Positions 7,259 through 15,480 of a stretch of DNA of 36,769 nucleotides are shown in pieces. The DNA is taken from positions 1 to 36,769 of the forward strand of contig JBFGCM010000025.1 in NCBI GenBank assembly GCA_041581135.1, read 5' to 3'. The notes beneath the pieces were generated by a model. It was not told the DNA's origin. It worked only from the letters and a program-made list of their open reading frames with translations, and did not search any database. This DNA is from JBFGCM01 sp041581135. Its GTDB lineage: Bacteria > Actinomycetota > Acidimicrobiia > Spongiisociales > UBA5794. Made by a program: the position numbers and the translations under genes. Each line of letters opens with the position of its first letter. The stretch's first letter is position 1.

Positions 7259-8347
7259 ATGACTATGACCGTCAAGGGACCCCGCGTACACGACTTCACC
7301 GACCCGGAGCGCCAGCTGCCGGTCGAGATCGACACCTCGCCCATCTACGAGCTGTTGCTGGGTCTTTTCGTGCTGACCGGGGAGAAAGGGCACCGGGACC
7401 CCGACCAGTACGAGGAAGGTCCGACATTCTTCGAACGGGTCGATGAATCTGCGTCAAGCGAACTCAAGGACCAGCTCGCCACGCTCTCGTCGTGCGGCGG
7501 CCTGTGGCTCAGCTTCATCGGAGACGCCCACGAGCTCCCGGCGCCCCGCTCGGTGGAGCAGTTCATCGAACACCTGGCAGAGATCGATCCCACGGAGTTG
7601 CGACTGCTGGCCTTGCGAAACTCGGGGATCAACGAGCGGCGCGGTCACGAGGCTGCTGATCTCGCGGCCGCTGCGGCGGGCGACTCCGCCGCCATCGACC
7701 GGCTCCTCGGCGATGACGGCGACGAGCTGTGGCCGTTGCTCAGCCTGGCGCCGGAGGCATCGCGCGACGTGGTGCTCGACACCGTCCGCCGCTACTACTC
7801 CGAGGTCTTCGCGGTGGGTCCGGAGCAGACGGCCCTCCTCGAGCGAGACGCGGCCGACAAGCGAATCCTCGCCAAGTCCCTCCCGGCGGAGCGGTTGGTG
7901 GAGGCGGCGACGGGCGGCGTGACGTTCCAGATGGCGCCGTCGGTGAGTCGCATCTTGCTGATCCCGAGCGTCGTCATCAGGCCATGGGCGGTGATCTCCG
8001 AGCACGGAACCACCCGCATCTTCTGCTATTCGGTCTCGGACGCCCGCCTGGTGGATGATCCGGATGCCCCGCCCACCTACCTGGTGGAGATGTACAAGGC
8101 GCTGGGCGATGAGAAACGACTGCGACTGCTGACGATCCTCGCCGGTGGCGATTCCGACCTCAAGACGTTGGCGGAGAGAGTAGATCTCGCCAAGTCGACG
8201 ACGCACCACCACCTCCGCATCCTGCGGAGCGCCGGCCTGGTGCGGGTGCTCGTTGGGGATGACGACAAGAAGTACAGCCTCCGCAAGGAGGCCATTGCCG
8301 AGGCGGGTCCGATGCTCGAACACTTCATCATCGACCGCCCACTGTGA
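7259..8347 (+). CDS. ArsR-family transcriptional regulator with a long N-terminal domain
   Basis: Starting at ATG 7259 (ATG 7265 is equally possible) gives 362 residues. The C-terminal ~85 residues are a winged helix: 'YKALGDEKRLRLLTILAGGDSDLKTLAERVDLAKSTTHHHL' and 'LRSAGLVRV...YSLRKEA', close to ArsR repressors. The N-terminal ~275 residues are helical and resemble the regulator architecture in which a DUF5937-like ligand region precedes the HTH; I assign this only tentatively. No CxC metal site of classical ArsR proteins is visible, so the ligand is probably not a soft metal. A consensus promoter overlapped by a palindrome lies directly upstream, pointing to autoregulation. The nearest candidate targets are the divergent inositol phosphatase/amidohydrolase unit and the small gene downstream. 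Confidence 0.82.
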   Translation: MTMTVKGPRVHDFTDPERQLPVEIDTSPIYELLLGLFVLTGEKGHRDPDQYEEGPTFFERVDESASSELKDQLATLSSCGGLWLSFIGDAHELPAPRSVEQFIEHLAEIDPTELRLLALRNSGINERRGHEAADLAAAAAGDSAAIDRLLGDDGDELWPLLSLAPEASRDVVLDTVRRYYSEVFAVGPEQTALLERDAADKRILAKSLPAERLVEAATGGVTFQMAPSVSRILLIPSVVIRPWAVISEHGTTRIFCYSVSDARLVDDPDAPPTYLVEMYKALGDEKRLRLLTILAGGDSDLKTLAERVDLAKSTTHHHLRILRSAGLVRVLVGDDDKKYSLRKEAIAEAGPMLEHFIIDRPL

Positions 8348-8359
8348 AAGGGAACCGCC

Positions 8360-8539
8360 ATGCACCACAACCTCCAACTCGCCCAGGTGCTCACTGCCGC
8401 TCGATTCGAGGACATGACGACATCCAGAGCCGAACCGGCAGCGGGACGGCTCCGGCGCGCACTCGGCCGCTGGCTCATGCGCGTCGGCCGGCGGCTCGCA
8501 GAGCGCCGACCCCAGCCGGCGACCACGTCCGGCTGTTGA
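8360..8539 (+). CDS. Small basic hypothetical protein (59 aa)
   Basis: A short frame starts at ATG 8360, 12 nt after the regulator stop, with an AAAGGGA site before it. The product begins 'MHHNLQLAQVL' and ends in an Arg-rich amphipathic stretch ('LRRALGRWLMRVGRRLAERR'). Similar tiny proteins with a conserved N-terminus and a basic helix occur in actinobacteria, often beside other genes, with no assigned function. The strong hairpin right after the stop supports a real gene boundary. It is probably co-transcribed with the ArsR-type regulator. Confidence 0.6.
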   Translation: MHHNLQLAQVLTAARFEDMTTSRAEPAAGRLRRALGRWLMRVGRRLAERRPQPATTSGC

Positions 8540-8547
8540 TGGGGTAG

Positions 8548-8576
8548 CCCGACCGGAACCCGCCTCCCCGGTCGGG
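8548..8576 (+). terminator. Terminator hairpin after the regulator operon
   Basis: Nine-nt perfect arms (CCCGACCGG and complement) flank an 11-nt loop, beginning 9 nt after the stop of the 59-residue gene. There is no T-tract. Confidence 0.6.
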
Positions 8577-8635
8577 CGCCTCCCCGCATCGTCGAGACGT
8601 GGCGACCCGTCGGTATCATCACATGGAGGTGGCAC

Positions 8636-9394
8636 ATGCCCACTCCATCCGATCCCACGGCCGTTCGCATCCTGAACCCGGCCGAGCGCGACAGGCAAAT
8701 GGCAGGGGGTCACCGGGTGCTCTCGGTGCTCGCCCTACTCGTTGCGATGGCCTTCACCGTATCGGTGCTCGCCCGAGTGCCGGAACACCCCCGACCTCAG
8801 GTCGTCGGTCCTGTCGACATCGTCCAGCAGCTACGCGATGCGATCGATGGTGGCGTGCCCGCTGCGGTCGAGGACATCCTCACTGATGGCGCCATTCTCA
8901 CGTGGCCCGCCGGGCCGCCGTGGGATGGGCCGCTGAGCGGTTCGGTGGAGTTGGTCACGAGCAACGGGCAGGCCCGCCTCAGCCATCACCACAGCGCCGC
9001 GTTGGAGGACTTCTTGGCGTTCTATGCGACTCTGAACAGCAGTACGGAGCTGTATCGCTGCAACGTGTCGGATGCTTCGGTCGGACCGTTCTACGACACC
9101 TGGGTCGCGTGCGACTTCTCGCTCGACAACGATCTGATCGCAGCATTGAATGACGGGTCCGCAACGCCCGTCGGCCGTATCCGATTCGCCGTGCTCGGGA
9201 ACAGGATCTCCACCGTGCTCGTCGAGTCGTGGGACCTCACCAGCTCAGCCTTTGGGTACCTGCGCTGGATCAAGGACGAACGGCCGGCCAGCTACGAGTC
9301 GGTGTTTGCCGGCCGGTTGACGTCTCCGAGCTACGGAGCCGAGACTGCGGCGAGGTTGCTGCAGCTCGCGGACGAGTACGCAGCCGTCGATTGA
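8636..9394 (+). CDS. Membrane-anchored hypothetical protein, SnoaL/NTF2-like ectodomain
   Basis: This 252-residue protein follows a GGAGGTGG site. A single membrane segment spans about residues 27-46 ('VLSVLALLVAMAFTVSVLA'), preceded by a charged cytoplasmic N-terminus, so the remainder is extracytoplasmic. The outer part ('IVQQLRDAIDGGVPAAVEDILTDGAILTWP', 'ALEDFLAFYATLNSSTELYRCNVSD', 'VACDFSLDNDLIAAL', 'RIRFAVLGNRISTVLVESW') has the helix-then-sheet rhythm of SnoaL/NTF2-like cone folds, with two cysteines that could form a disulfide. No catalytic residues are evident. The fold is inferred from pattern only and the function is unknown. Confidence 0.65.
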   Translation: MPTPSDPTAVRILNPAERDRQMAGGHRVLSVLALLVAMAFTVSVLARVPEHPRPQVVGPVDIVQQLRDAIDGGVPAAVEDILTDGAILTWPAGPPWDGPLSGSVELVTSNGQARLSHHHSAALEDFLAFYATLNSSTELYRCNVSDASVGPFYDTWVACDFSLDNDLIAALNDGSATPVGRIRFAVLGNRISTVLVESWDLTSSAFGYLRWIKDERPASYESVFAGRLTSPSYGAETAARLLQLADEYAAVD

Positions 9395-9453
9395 GCGTCG
9401 TCCACCAGACTCTGGCCCGCCGTCACCGCTCCGGCACAGCCACCGCTCGCGCC

Positions 9454-9459
9454 TAACCT
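9454..9459 (+). promoter_or_regulatory. -10-like box (TAACCT) of the lnt-like gene
   Basis: TAACCT ends 10 nt before the GTG start at 9470, with no ribosome binding site between. It is part of the recurrent TAnnnT pattern. Confidence 0.4.
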
Positions 9460-9469
9460 GCTCTTCGCT

Positions 9470-10954
9470 GTGTGGGCCTATCTCGCCGCGGCTGTATCGG
9501 GGGTTCTCATGTGGGCGGCGTTCGCGCCACTCAGCTGGGGACCTCTGGCATTCGTGGCCGCAGCACCCTTCTTCTGGGCGATCCGGAGCGTCGAGAAGGG
9601 CGGCTCCGCGCTGCGCCTGGGATTCGTGTTCGGCGCCGTGTGGTTCGGGATGATGTTGTGGTGGGTGATGATCCTCGGCGCCGTCGCGTGGATTCCACTC
9701 ACGCTGCTCATGGCGCTGATGACGGCGGCCTACGGCTTGTTCGTGTGGATCGCGTCCCGCTGGCTCAACTGGCGGTGGTACCTGGTGACCGTGGGTGGGT
9801 GGGCGGCGTTCGAGCTGATCCGTTCCCGGGTGCCGTTCGGCGGATTCCCGTGGGGCACGCTGGGCTATGCGGCAGCCGATACCGCCGGGCCCATGGGCGC
9901 GGCGCAGTGGATCGGAGCCACCGGTTGGTCGGTGCTCGCCATCGCTACCGCCGCCGGGTTGGCACTCTTCGTCGAAGACCGTGCCGAGTGGCGCTATGTC
10001 GTCGATCCGGCCGTCGTCGCGTTGTTGATCGCCATTGCCGGCGGCCTGGCTGCGCCGAGCGCCGATGGTGAGGTGGTCCGAGTTGCCATCATCCAGGGCA
10101 ACTCGCCCTGCCCGCGCATCCATTGCCAGAACGAGAACCAGCGCATCTACGAGGCGCATCTGGCGCTCACCAATACGCTGCGTCCCGGCACGGTGGATCT
10201 CGTCGTATGGCCGGAGAACGCCACCGGCACCCCGTTCGAGCCGGAGAACAACGAAGAGGTGAGGCAGGCGATTGCAGACGAGGCTATCCGACTCGGCAGC
10301 TTCATGCTCATCAGCGGCACTCGCACCATCGATGCCGACCACTTCGAGAACGTCAACGTCCTGTTCGACCCCCAAGGCAACCGCCGCGGGGAGTACCTCA
10401 AGCAGCATCCCGTACCGTTCGGGGAGTACGTCCCGCTACGAGGGCTGCTCGGGTTCATCCCGCAGCTCGACCAGGTCCCCCGTGACATGGTGCGGGGGGA
10501 AGACGTGATCGTGTTCCCGATGACGGCCGGTGAGCTCGGCTCCGTGATCTCGTTCGAAGGCGCGTTCTCCCGAGCGTTGCGGGCTCCGGTGCTCGAAGGG
10601 GCTGAGCTGCTCGTGGTGACCACCAACGAGAGCAGCTTCGGCGAAGGTGCCGCGTCCGACCAGTTCATCGGCATGACGCGGGTCAACGCGGCGCAGTTCG
10701 GCATGGACCTGGTGCACGCCGCCATCACCGGCAAGTCGGCCATCGTGCTGGCCGACGGCTCGCTGATCGGGGAGACCGAGCTGTTCACCAGCGAGGTGTT
10801 GCGGGGAAGCGTGCAATTCCGGAACGCGGGCGACACGTTGTACACCCGATACGGGGACTGGTTGCAGTACTTCGCCATCATCGGCGCCGCCATGGCCCTT
10901 GCGGTCCCCGGTGAGGATCGAGCCACACCGAAAGGTGCCCTCGCCGATCGGTGA
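9470..10954 (+). CDS. lnt: Apolipoprotein N-acyltransferase homologue with Cys-to-Ser at the nucleophile
   Basis: The protein is 494 residues with the Lnt layout: about six N-terminal membrane segments (1-190) containing 'SRVPFGGFPWGTLGYA', a nitrilase-like periplasmic domain (about 200-460), and a final membrane segment ('YFAIIGAAMALAV'). The triad Glu is at 249 in 'VVWPENA' and the Lys at 311 in 'YLKQHPVPFGEYVPLR'. The nucleophile position, Cys in the 'CYE' motif of characterised Lnt, is Ser361 in 'SVISFEGAF'. Known Lnt enzymes form a thioester with that Cys before N-acylating lipoproteins. With Ser this protein may use an oxyester, be inactive, or do a different transfer. The window does encode a lipoprotein substrate candidate (PhnD-like, 22552). 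The gene converges with mutY, leaving 5 bp between the stops. Confidence 0.85.
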   Translation: MWAYLAAAVSGVLMWAAFAPLSWGPLAFVAAAPFFWAIRSVEKGGSALRLGFVFGAVWFGMMLWWVMILGAVAWIPLTLLMALMTAAYGLFVWIASRWLNWRWYLVTVGGWAAFELIRSRVPFGGFPWGTLGYAAADTAGPMGAAQWIGATGWSVLAIATAAGLALFVEDRAEWRYVVDPAVVALLIAIAGGLAAPSADGEVVRVAIIQGNSPCPRIHCQNENQRIYEAHLALTNTLRPGTVDLVVWPENATGTPFEPENNEEVRQAIADEAIRLGSFMLISGTRTIDADHFENVNVLFDPQGNRRGEYLKQHPVPFGEYVPLRGLLGFIPQLDQVPRDMVRGEDVIVFPMTAGELGSVISFEGAFSRALRAPVLEGAELLVVTTNESSFGEGAASDQFIGMTRVNAAQFGMDLVHAAITGKSAIVLADGSLIGETELFTSEVLRGSVQFRNAGDTLYTRYGDWLQYFAIIGAAMALAVPGEDRATPKGALADR

Positions 10955-10959
10955 CGTCC

Positions 10960-11772
10960 TCAGCGCGCCAGGCGGTACGGCGGTCCCTCCACCAAGTGCT
11001 CCTCCCGAAGCGATCGCAAAGCGCGCTGCACCCGAGCCGAATCGAAGCCGGTTGCCGTCGCCAGCTCGCGTTCGTGGCGCGGTCCATTCACCAGGGCGCG
11101 GATGATGGCGCCCCGCACCTGCCGCTCCGAGCCCTCGAACGGCCCCTGCCGGCGGGGCGGAGCGTAGATCGAGGGGTCGGCGCACCACCGGCCGACGGGA
11201 CACTCGCCGCATCGTGGTCGCGGGCGGCAGATCCGCGCACCCAAGTCCATGACCGCCTGATTCCATGCGGAGGCGTCTTCGTCGAGCAGCGCAGCGGCCC
11301 GGCGAGCCAGCGGTTCGCCGTCGAGTGCGTTCCCTTCCCACCGCGATATCACCCGACGTAGGTTCGTGTCCACGGCGGGCACCTGCGCCCCATGAGCGAA
11401 GCACGCCACCGCGGCCGCCGTGTAGGGGCCGACGCCGGGAAGCTCCGTGAGGTCGTCCGGCCAACCGTGAGCCGCGATCGAGCGTGCCGCGTCCCGCAAC
11501 CGCTTGGCCCGCGAGTTGTATCCCAGACCTGACCAGAGGCCCATCACGGTGGCGAGGTCGGCTGCCGCCAGGGAGTCGACGGTCGGGAACGCGGCCACGA
11601 ACCGTTCGTAGTAGGGAATCACGCGGGCCGCTTGCGTCTGTTGCAGCATGATCTCTGAGACCAGCACCCGATAAGGGTCGGTGATGTGGCGCCAGGGGAG
11701 GTCGCGCCGGGTGGCCTCGTACCACTCGAGGAGCTGCGCGTTGCGGGCTCCCGGTTCTTCGCCTGCCGTCAC
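10960..11772 (-). CDS. mutY: A/G-specific adenine glycosylase
   Basis: The 270-residue product has 'VSEIMLQQTQ' with the catalytic Glu, the helix-hairpin-helix 'LPGVGPYTAAAV', the catalytic Asp in 'VPAVDTNLRRV', and an iron-sulfur cluster loop with four cysteines spaced C-X5-C-X2-C-X5-C, one residue shorter than the usual C-X6-C start. MutY removes adenine opposite 8-oxoguanine in base excision repair. The NUDIX-like C-terminal domain of the E. coli enzyme is absent and replaced by a short winged-helix-like tail, as in many actinobacterial homologues. The start is a GTG overlapping the pknB stop by 4 bp, so mutY is the last gene of the pknB operon. Confidence 0.9.
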   Translation of the reverse strand: MTAGEEPGARNAQLLEWYEATRRDLPWRHITDPYRVLVSEIMLQQTQAARVIPYYERFVAAFPTVDSLAAADLATVMGLWSGLGYNSRAKRLRDAARSIAAHGWPDDLTELPGVGPYTAAAVACFAHGAQVPAVDTNLRRVISRWEGNALDGEPLARRAAALLDEDASAWNQAVMDLGARICRPRPRCGECPVGRWCADPSIYAPPRRQGPFEGSERQVRGAIIRALVNGPRHERELATATGFDSARVQRALRSLREEHLVEGPPYRLAR

Positions 11773-13904
11773 GGAGCCGTGGTCGTGGTGGTGGTCGTGC
11801 TCGTCGTGGTGGTCGTGGTGGTCACCGGGGCGGCGATGCCCAATGTCACCCCGATGATCGACCCCGGAGCGACTTGGGTTCCGGCCGTCGGCTCCTGAGC
11901 CACCACCAGGCCGACTTGTGCGGAATCGACCTCGAGGAAGGAGTCGATCGCCAGCACCAGCCCTAGGGCGGACAGTGTGTTGGCGGCTTGGTTCTCCGTG
12001 AGGTCGGTGAGGTCTGGCACGACCACCAGCGGCACCTCGCCCAAGCGAACGGTGACCACGTCACCCCGTTCCAGCTCGACTCCCGGTGCCGGATCCTGGG
12101 CCGCCACCAACCCGTCGAGACCGCTGGTGACCGTGACCGGGACTGTGGTCGGGTCCTGCTCGAAGATCAGGCCCAGCTCCTCGATGGTGGCGCGCGCATC
12201 GGCGAGCGTCCGCCCGGTGAGGTCCGGAACCGGGATTGGCGCCGGACCCTTCGACACCACGATCGTCACCGTCTGCTCGCGCGCCGCCAGCTCGCCTGCT
12301 TCCGGGTCGGTCGAGATGACGAACCCGGCGAGCAGCTCGTCGGAGAAGTCTTCGGTGGTCTCGATGTTCACGAAGCCGGCATTGGTGAGCTCGCGAATGG
12401 CCACTTCGGCGGCGAGGTTCACCACCGATGGCATCGTGAGCACCGCCGGGCCCTGCGAGATCTCGAGGTTCACCTCGGAGTCCGGCAACACGAAGATGCC
12501 GGGCCGGGGATCCTGATCCACCACACTCCCGGCAGGAACCGTGTCGCTGAACACGAAGGTGACCTGCCCCACCCGGAGCAGCTGGTCCTCGAGGATGGCA
12601 CGCGCGTTCTCTTCGGTCTCGTTCATCACGTTGGGCACGGAGAAGCGCTGTGGTCCCGTAGAGACGATGACCCACACGACGGAGCCGACCTCCACGCTGA
12701 CTCCGGCCACGGGATCGGTGCCGATGACGACTCCCTCTTCGACGGTGGTGGACGACTCGTCACGCTGGCGGACCTTCAGATCCAGGTTGCCCAGTTCCTC
12801 GAAGGCCTCGTTGGGCTGGAGCCCGGCCAAAGGCGGAATCGTCACCATCTCCACCTCGGGCGTGGCTCCCAGCCGGTTGACGAGGAAGATCGCCGCCGCC
12901 AGCAACAGGAGCAGGCCGACGATGCCGGCCAGGTAGTAGCCCGGGTTGGTCTGGCGCGATGGCTCCACGTAGGCCACCCGGCGCGCCGTCTCGTCCGGCG
13001 GTACGGTCGCCGGAGGAGGTGCGTGACCCAGCAGCATCGTCTCGGCGTCCGGCGACGGCTCGGTCGTGGCCGGTGCCTCGCCGGCGAGGAACCGGAGCAG
13101 GTCGCTCCGCATGTCCTCGGCCGTTTGGTACCGGTCCTCGGGGTTCTTCTCCATGGCACGTTCGATGATCGCTTCGAGGTGAGCCGGCACGTCGTGGTTG
13201 ACGCTGCTCGGCGGAGGAGCCATCTCCGAGACGTGCTGGTAGGCCACCGACACCGGGCTCTCGCCGGTGAAGGGCGGCTTGCCGGTTGCCATCTCGTAGA
13301 GCACCACACCGAGTGAGTACACGTCGGAACGCTCGTCGGCAGGCAGGCCCTGGGCCTGCTCCGGGCTGAAGTACGCCGCGGTTCCGATGACCGCTCCGGT
13401 CCTGGTGAGCTCCTCCGAGTCGTCGAGCGCCCGAGCAATCCCGAAGTCGGTGACCTTCACGCTGCCATCGTCGGTGAGCATGATGTTGCCCGGTTTCACG
13501 TCACGGTGGTACACGCCCGCTCGGTGCGCCACGGCAAGGGCAGCGGCGGCTTCGGCCGCGATCTCCGCCGCCCTACGAGGGAACAATGGGCCCTGGGTCT
13601 TGCGAATGTCACGCAGTGTCTGGCCGTCGATGAGCTCCATCACCATGTAGTACGTCTCGCCGTCCTGGCCCGAGTCGTAGATGCTGACGATGTTGGGATG
13701 CGTCAGACCGGCGGCGGCTTGGGCCTCGCGGCGGAAGCGGGTGACGAACGCCTGGTCGTTGGCGAACTGGGGATGGAGGATCTTGACCGCAACGGTGCGA
13801 CCGAGCGACTCGTCACGAGCGGAGTACACATCTGCCATCCCCCCTCGCGCCAGTTTTTCCTCGAGCCGGTACCGGCCGCCGAGGACGGCTGTCTGTTCCA
13901 TCAT
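11769..13904 (-). CDS. pknB: Ser/Thr protein kinase with PASTA repeats
   Basis: From ATG 13904 the protein has 711 residues; longer readings upstream are shadow sequence. Kinase domain 12-272: Gly-rich loop, Lys41 in 'VAVKIL', 'YHRDVKPGN' (Asp135), 'TDFGIA' (Asp153), and activation-loop threonines 167 and 169. A juxtamembrane linker is followed by a membrane segment at about 324-343 and five PASTA repeats of 65-70 residues (about 352-690), then a tail of threonines ending the protein. PknB senses peptidoglycan fragments and phosphorylates division and wall-synthesis proteins. It follows pbpA after 109 bp containing a TACCAT box 8 nt before the start, so it may have its own promoter. Mycobacterial clusters carry pknA beside pknB; none is seen here. 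Confidence 0.93.
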   Translation of the reverse strand: MMEQTAVLGGRYRLEEKLARGGMADVYSARDESLGRTVAVKILHPQFANDQAFVTRFRREAQAAAGLTHPNIVSIYDSGQDGETYYMVMELIDGQTLRDIRKTQGPLFPRRAAEIAAEAAAALAVAHRAGVYHRDVKPGNIMLTDDGSVKVTDFGIARALDDSEELTRTGAVIGTAAYFSPEQAQGLPADERSDVYSLGVVLYEMATGKPPFTGESPVSVAYQHVSEMAPPPSSVNHDVPAHLEAIIERAMEKNPEDRYQTAEDMRSDLLRFLAGEAPATTEPSPDAETMLLGHAPPPATVPPDETARRVAYVEPSRQTNPGYYLAGIVGLLLLLAAAIFLVNRLGATPEVEMVTIPPLAGLQPNEAFEELGNLDLKVRQRDESSTTVEEGVVIGTDPVAGVSVEVGSVVWVIVSTGPQRFSVPNVMNETEENARAILEDQLLRVGQVTFVFSDTVPAGSVVDQDPRPGIFVLPDSEVNLEISQGPAVLTMPSVVNLAAEVAIRELTNAGFVNIETTEDFSDELLAGFVISTDPEAGELAAREQTVTIVVSKGPAPIPVPDLTGRTLADARATIEELGLIFEQDPTTVPVTVTSGLDGLVAAQDPAPGVELERGDVVTVRLGEVPLVVVPDLTDLTENQAANTLSALGLVLAIDSFLEVDSAQVGLVVAQEPTAGTQVAPGSIIGVTLGIAAPVTTTTTTTSTTTTTTTAP
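11773..11822 (-). repeat. Low-complexity Thr-coding tract at the pknB 3' end
   Basis: About 50 bp of GTGGTC-type repeats (plus-strand view) encode the extracellular threonine tail of PknB, interrupted by one serine. Such tracts can vary in length by slippage. They encode a flexible, possibly glycosylated or phosphorylated tail after the last PASTA repeat. Confidence 0.7.
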
Positions 13905-13912
13905 CGCTCGGG

Positions 13913-13918
13913 ATGGTA
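13913..13918 (-). promoter_or_regulatory. -10-like box (TACCAT) before pknB
   Basis: On the minus strand TACCAT ends 8 nt before the first ATG of pknB, inside the 109-bp gap after pbpA. It suggests an internal promoter giving a leaderless pknB-mutY message. Confidence 0.45.
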
Positions 13919-14013
13919 CTGCCCGGGCGAGGTATTGCCCGGGTCCGGGGGCGGTTCCACCGCGGCCTCGCTGACGGGTCGGCGAGGCCAGACCTGAGAA
14001 CGCACGGAACCGA

Positions 14014-15480
14014 TCATTCCGTCGGCAAGCCCAGCCACGCGGCGAAGACCTCCTGTGCGATGGGGGCGGCGACCGTACCGCCTGTGGCCGACTCCCCGAC
14101 CTCCCCACCGGATTCCACGAGCACTGCGATGGCGATGGTCGACTCACCCTCGCCGGGCTCGATGGGCCCGAAGCCGATGAACCACGCATCGGGAGGACCG
14201 GTGTCGGTCTCGGCCGTGCCCGTCTTGCCGGCGATGCGCACGCCGGGCACCGCAGCACGGGTTCCAGTCCCGCGGGTCACGACCTCTTCCATCATGGCCG
14301 TCAACACCCCGGCGGTCGCCGGCGAGACGGCTCGTCGCCAGATGGTGGGTTCGGTGGACTTCACCACTTCGGCGTCCGCATCGAACTCTTCGGCGACGAG
14401 ATAGGGCTGCATCACTTCCCCGTCGTTGGCGACAGTGGCCGCCACCATGGCCATCTGCAGGGGGGTGACGCGCAGGTCGCGTTGGCCGATGGCGCTCTGC
14501 GCCGCGACTGGAAGATCGTCGCCGAAGGGTGGGAAACGGCTGACGGTCACTTCCAGCTCCAGTCCGATGGTCTCGTTGACCCCGAACGCCTCGGCTCGGG
14601 CCACGAACGGCTCCGAGCCCAGATCCATGCCGATGAGGCCGAAGATCGTGTTGCATGAACGAACGAACGCCTCCAGCAGCGTGACGGTGTCCCCATTGGC
14701 ACATGGTCCTCCGTCGAAGTTGCGGATGGTGGCGGTCGAGCCGGGCAGCGGCAGCTCCTGGACGTCGGGGAACTGGGTCGCGGCGCCGGCGATGCCGGTC
14801 TCGAGTGCGGCGGCGGCGGTCACCACCTTGAATGTCGAGCCCGGGGCGTAGACCTCGTTGATGGCCCTGTTGAGCAAGGGCTGGCGAGCGTCGTCGGTCA
14901 ACGCATCTCCTGCCGGACCCGCCGCAGCCCCGAGCAGTGTGTTGGGATCGAAGGAGGGGGTGGACACCATGGCGAGCACCGCTCCGGTAGCCGTGTCGAG
15001 CACCACCACGGCGCCGGTCTGATCCCCCAACGCAGAGAATGCGGCCCGCTGGAGACGGTCGTCGATGGTGAGCCGAATGCCGTGCGCCCGCAGGTCGCCG
15101 CCTCCGATTGCGGTGAGGATGCCTGAGATGGTCGCGTCACGGTCCGACGACAATGGTCCGGAGGCGGCATCTTCCATACCGGCGCTGCCGAAGAGCAGTG
15201 TGGAGTAGCCGACGACGTGGGCATACAGCTCCGCCTCCGGGTACTCGCGCAGGAAGACGAGTGGATCGTCGGGATCGGCGGTGGAGCGGGCAACCACCAC
15301 CCCGTCCGAGGTGATGATGCCTCCCCGCTCACGGCCTGAGATGCCGGCGGCGACTCGTGCGTTGCGGGGATCGTCCCGGTAACGAGGTCCTGCGATCACC
15401 TGGAGATAGCTCACGGTGCCGACCAGGACGGCGAATGCCGTGAGGACGGTGAGCGCCAGTCGGCGGATCGGCTGGTTCAT
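14014..15480 (-). CDS. pbpA: Penicillin-binding protein 2-type transpeptidase
   Basis: The 488-residue protein starts at an ATG overlapping the rodA stop by 4 bp (ATGA). A single N-terminal membrane anchor (about 7-29) precedes a short dimerisation domain and the transpeptidase domain with Ser215-x-x-Lys218 ('GSTFK'), Ser275-Cys-Asn277 and Lys419-Thr-Gly-Thr. It cross-links peptidoglycan outside the membrane. In mycobacteria PbpA is partnered with RodA and regulated by PknB phosphorylation; the same gene order here supports that role. The length is normal for the actinobacterial PbpA group. Confidence 0.93.
   Translation of the reverse strand: MNQPIRRLALTVLTAFAVLVGTVSYLQVIAGPRYRDDPRNARVAAGISGRERGGIITSDGVVVARSTADPDDPLVFLREYPEAELYAHVVGYSTLLFGSAGMEDAASGPLSSDRDATISGILTAIGGGDLRAHGIRLTIDDRLQRAAFSALGDQTGAVVVLDTATGAVLAMVSTPSFDPNTLLGAAAGPAGDALTDDARQPLLNRAINEVYAPGSTFKVVTAAAALETGIAGAATQFPDVQELPLPGSTATIRNFDGGPCANGDTVTLLEAFVRSCNTIFGLIGMDLGSEPFVARAEAFGVNETIGLELEVTVSRFPPFGDDLPVAAQSAIGQRDLRVTPLQMAMVAATVANDGEVMQPYLVAEEFDADAEVVKSTEPTIWRRAVSPATAGVLTAMMEEVVTRGTGTRAAVPGVRIAGKTGTAETDTGPPDAWFIGFGPIEPGEGESTIAIAVLVESGGEVGESATGGTVAAPIAQEVFAAWLGLPTE

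Noticed and set aside
7454..8713. Minus-strand frame of about 420 codons opposite the ArsR-type gene
   Set aside because: Shadow frame: low-complexity Arg/Gly/Pro composition and no motif, while the plus strand has a clear HTH protein.
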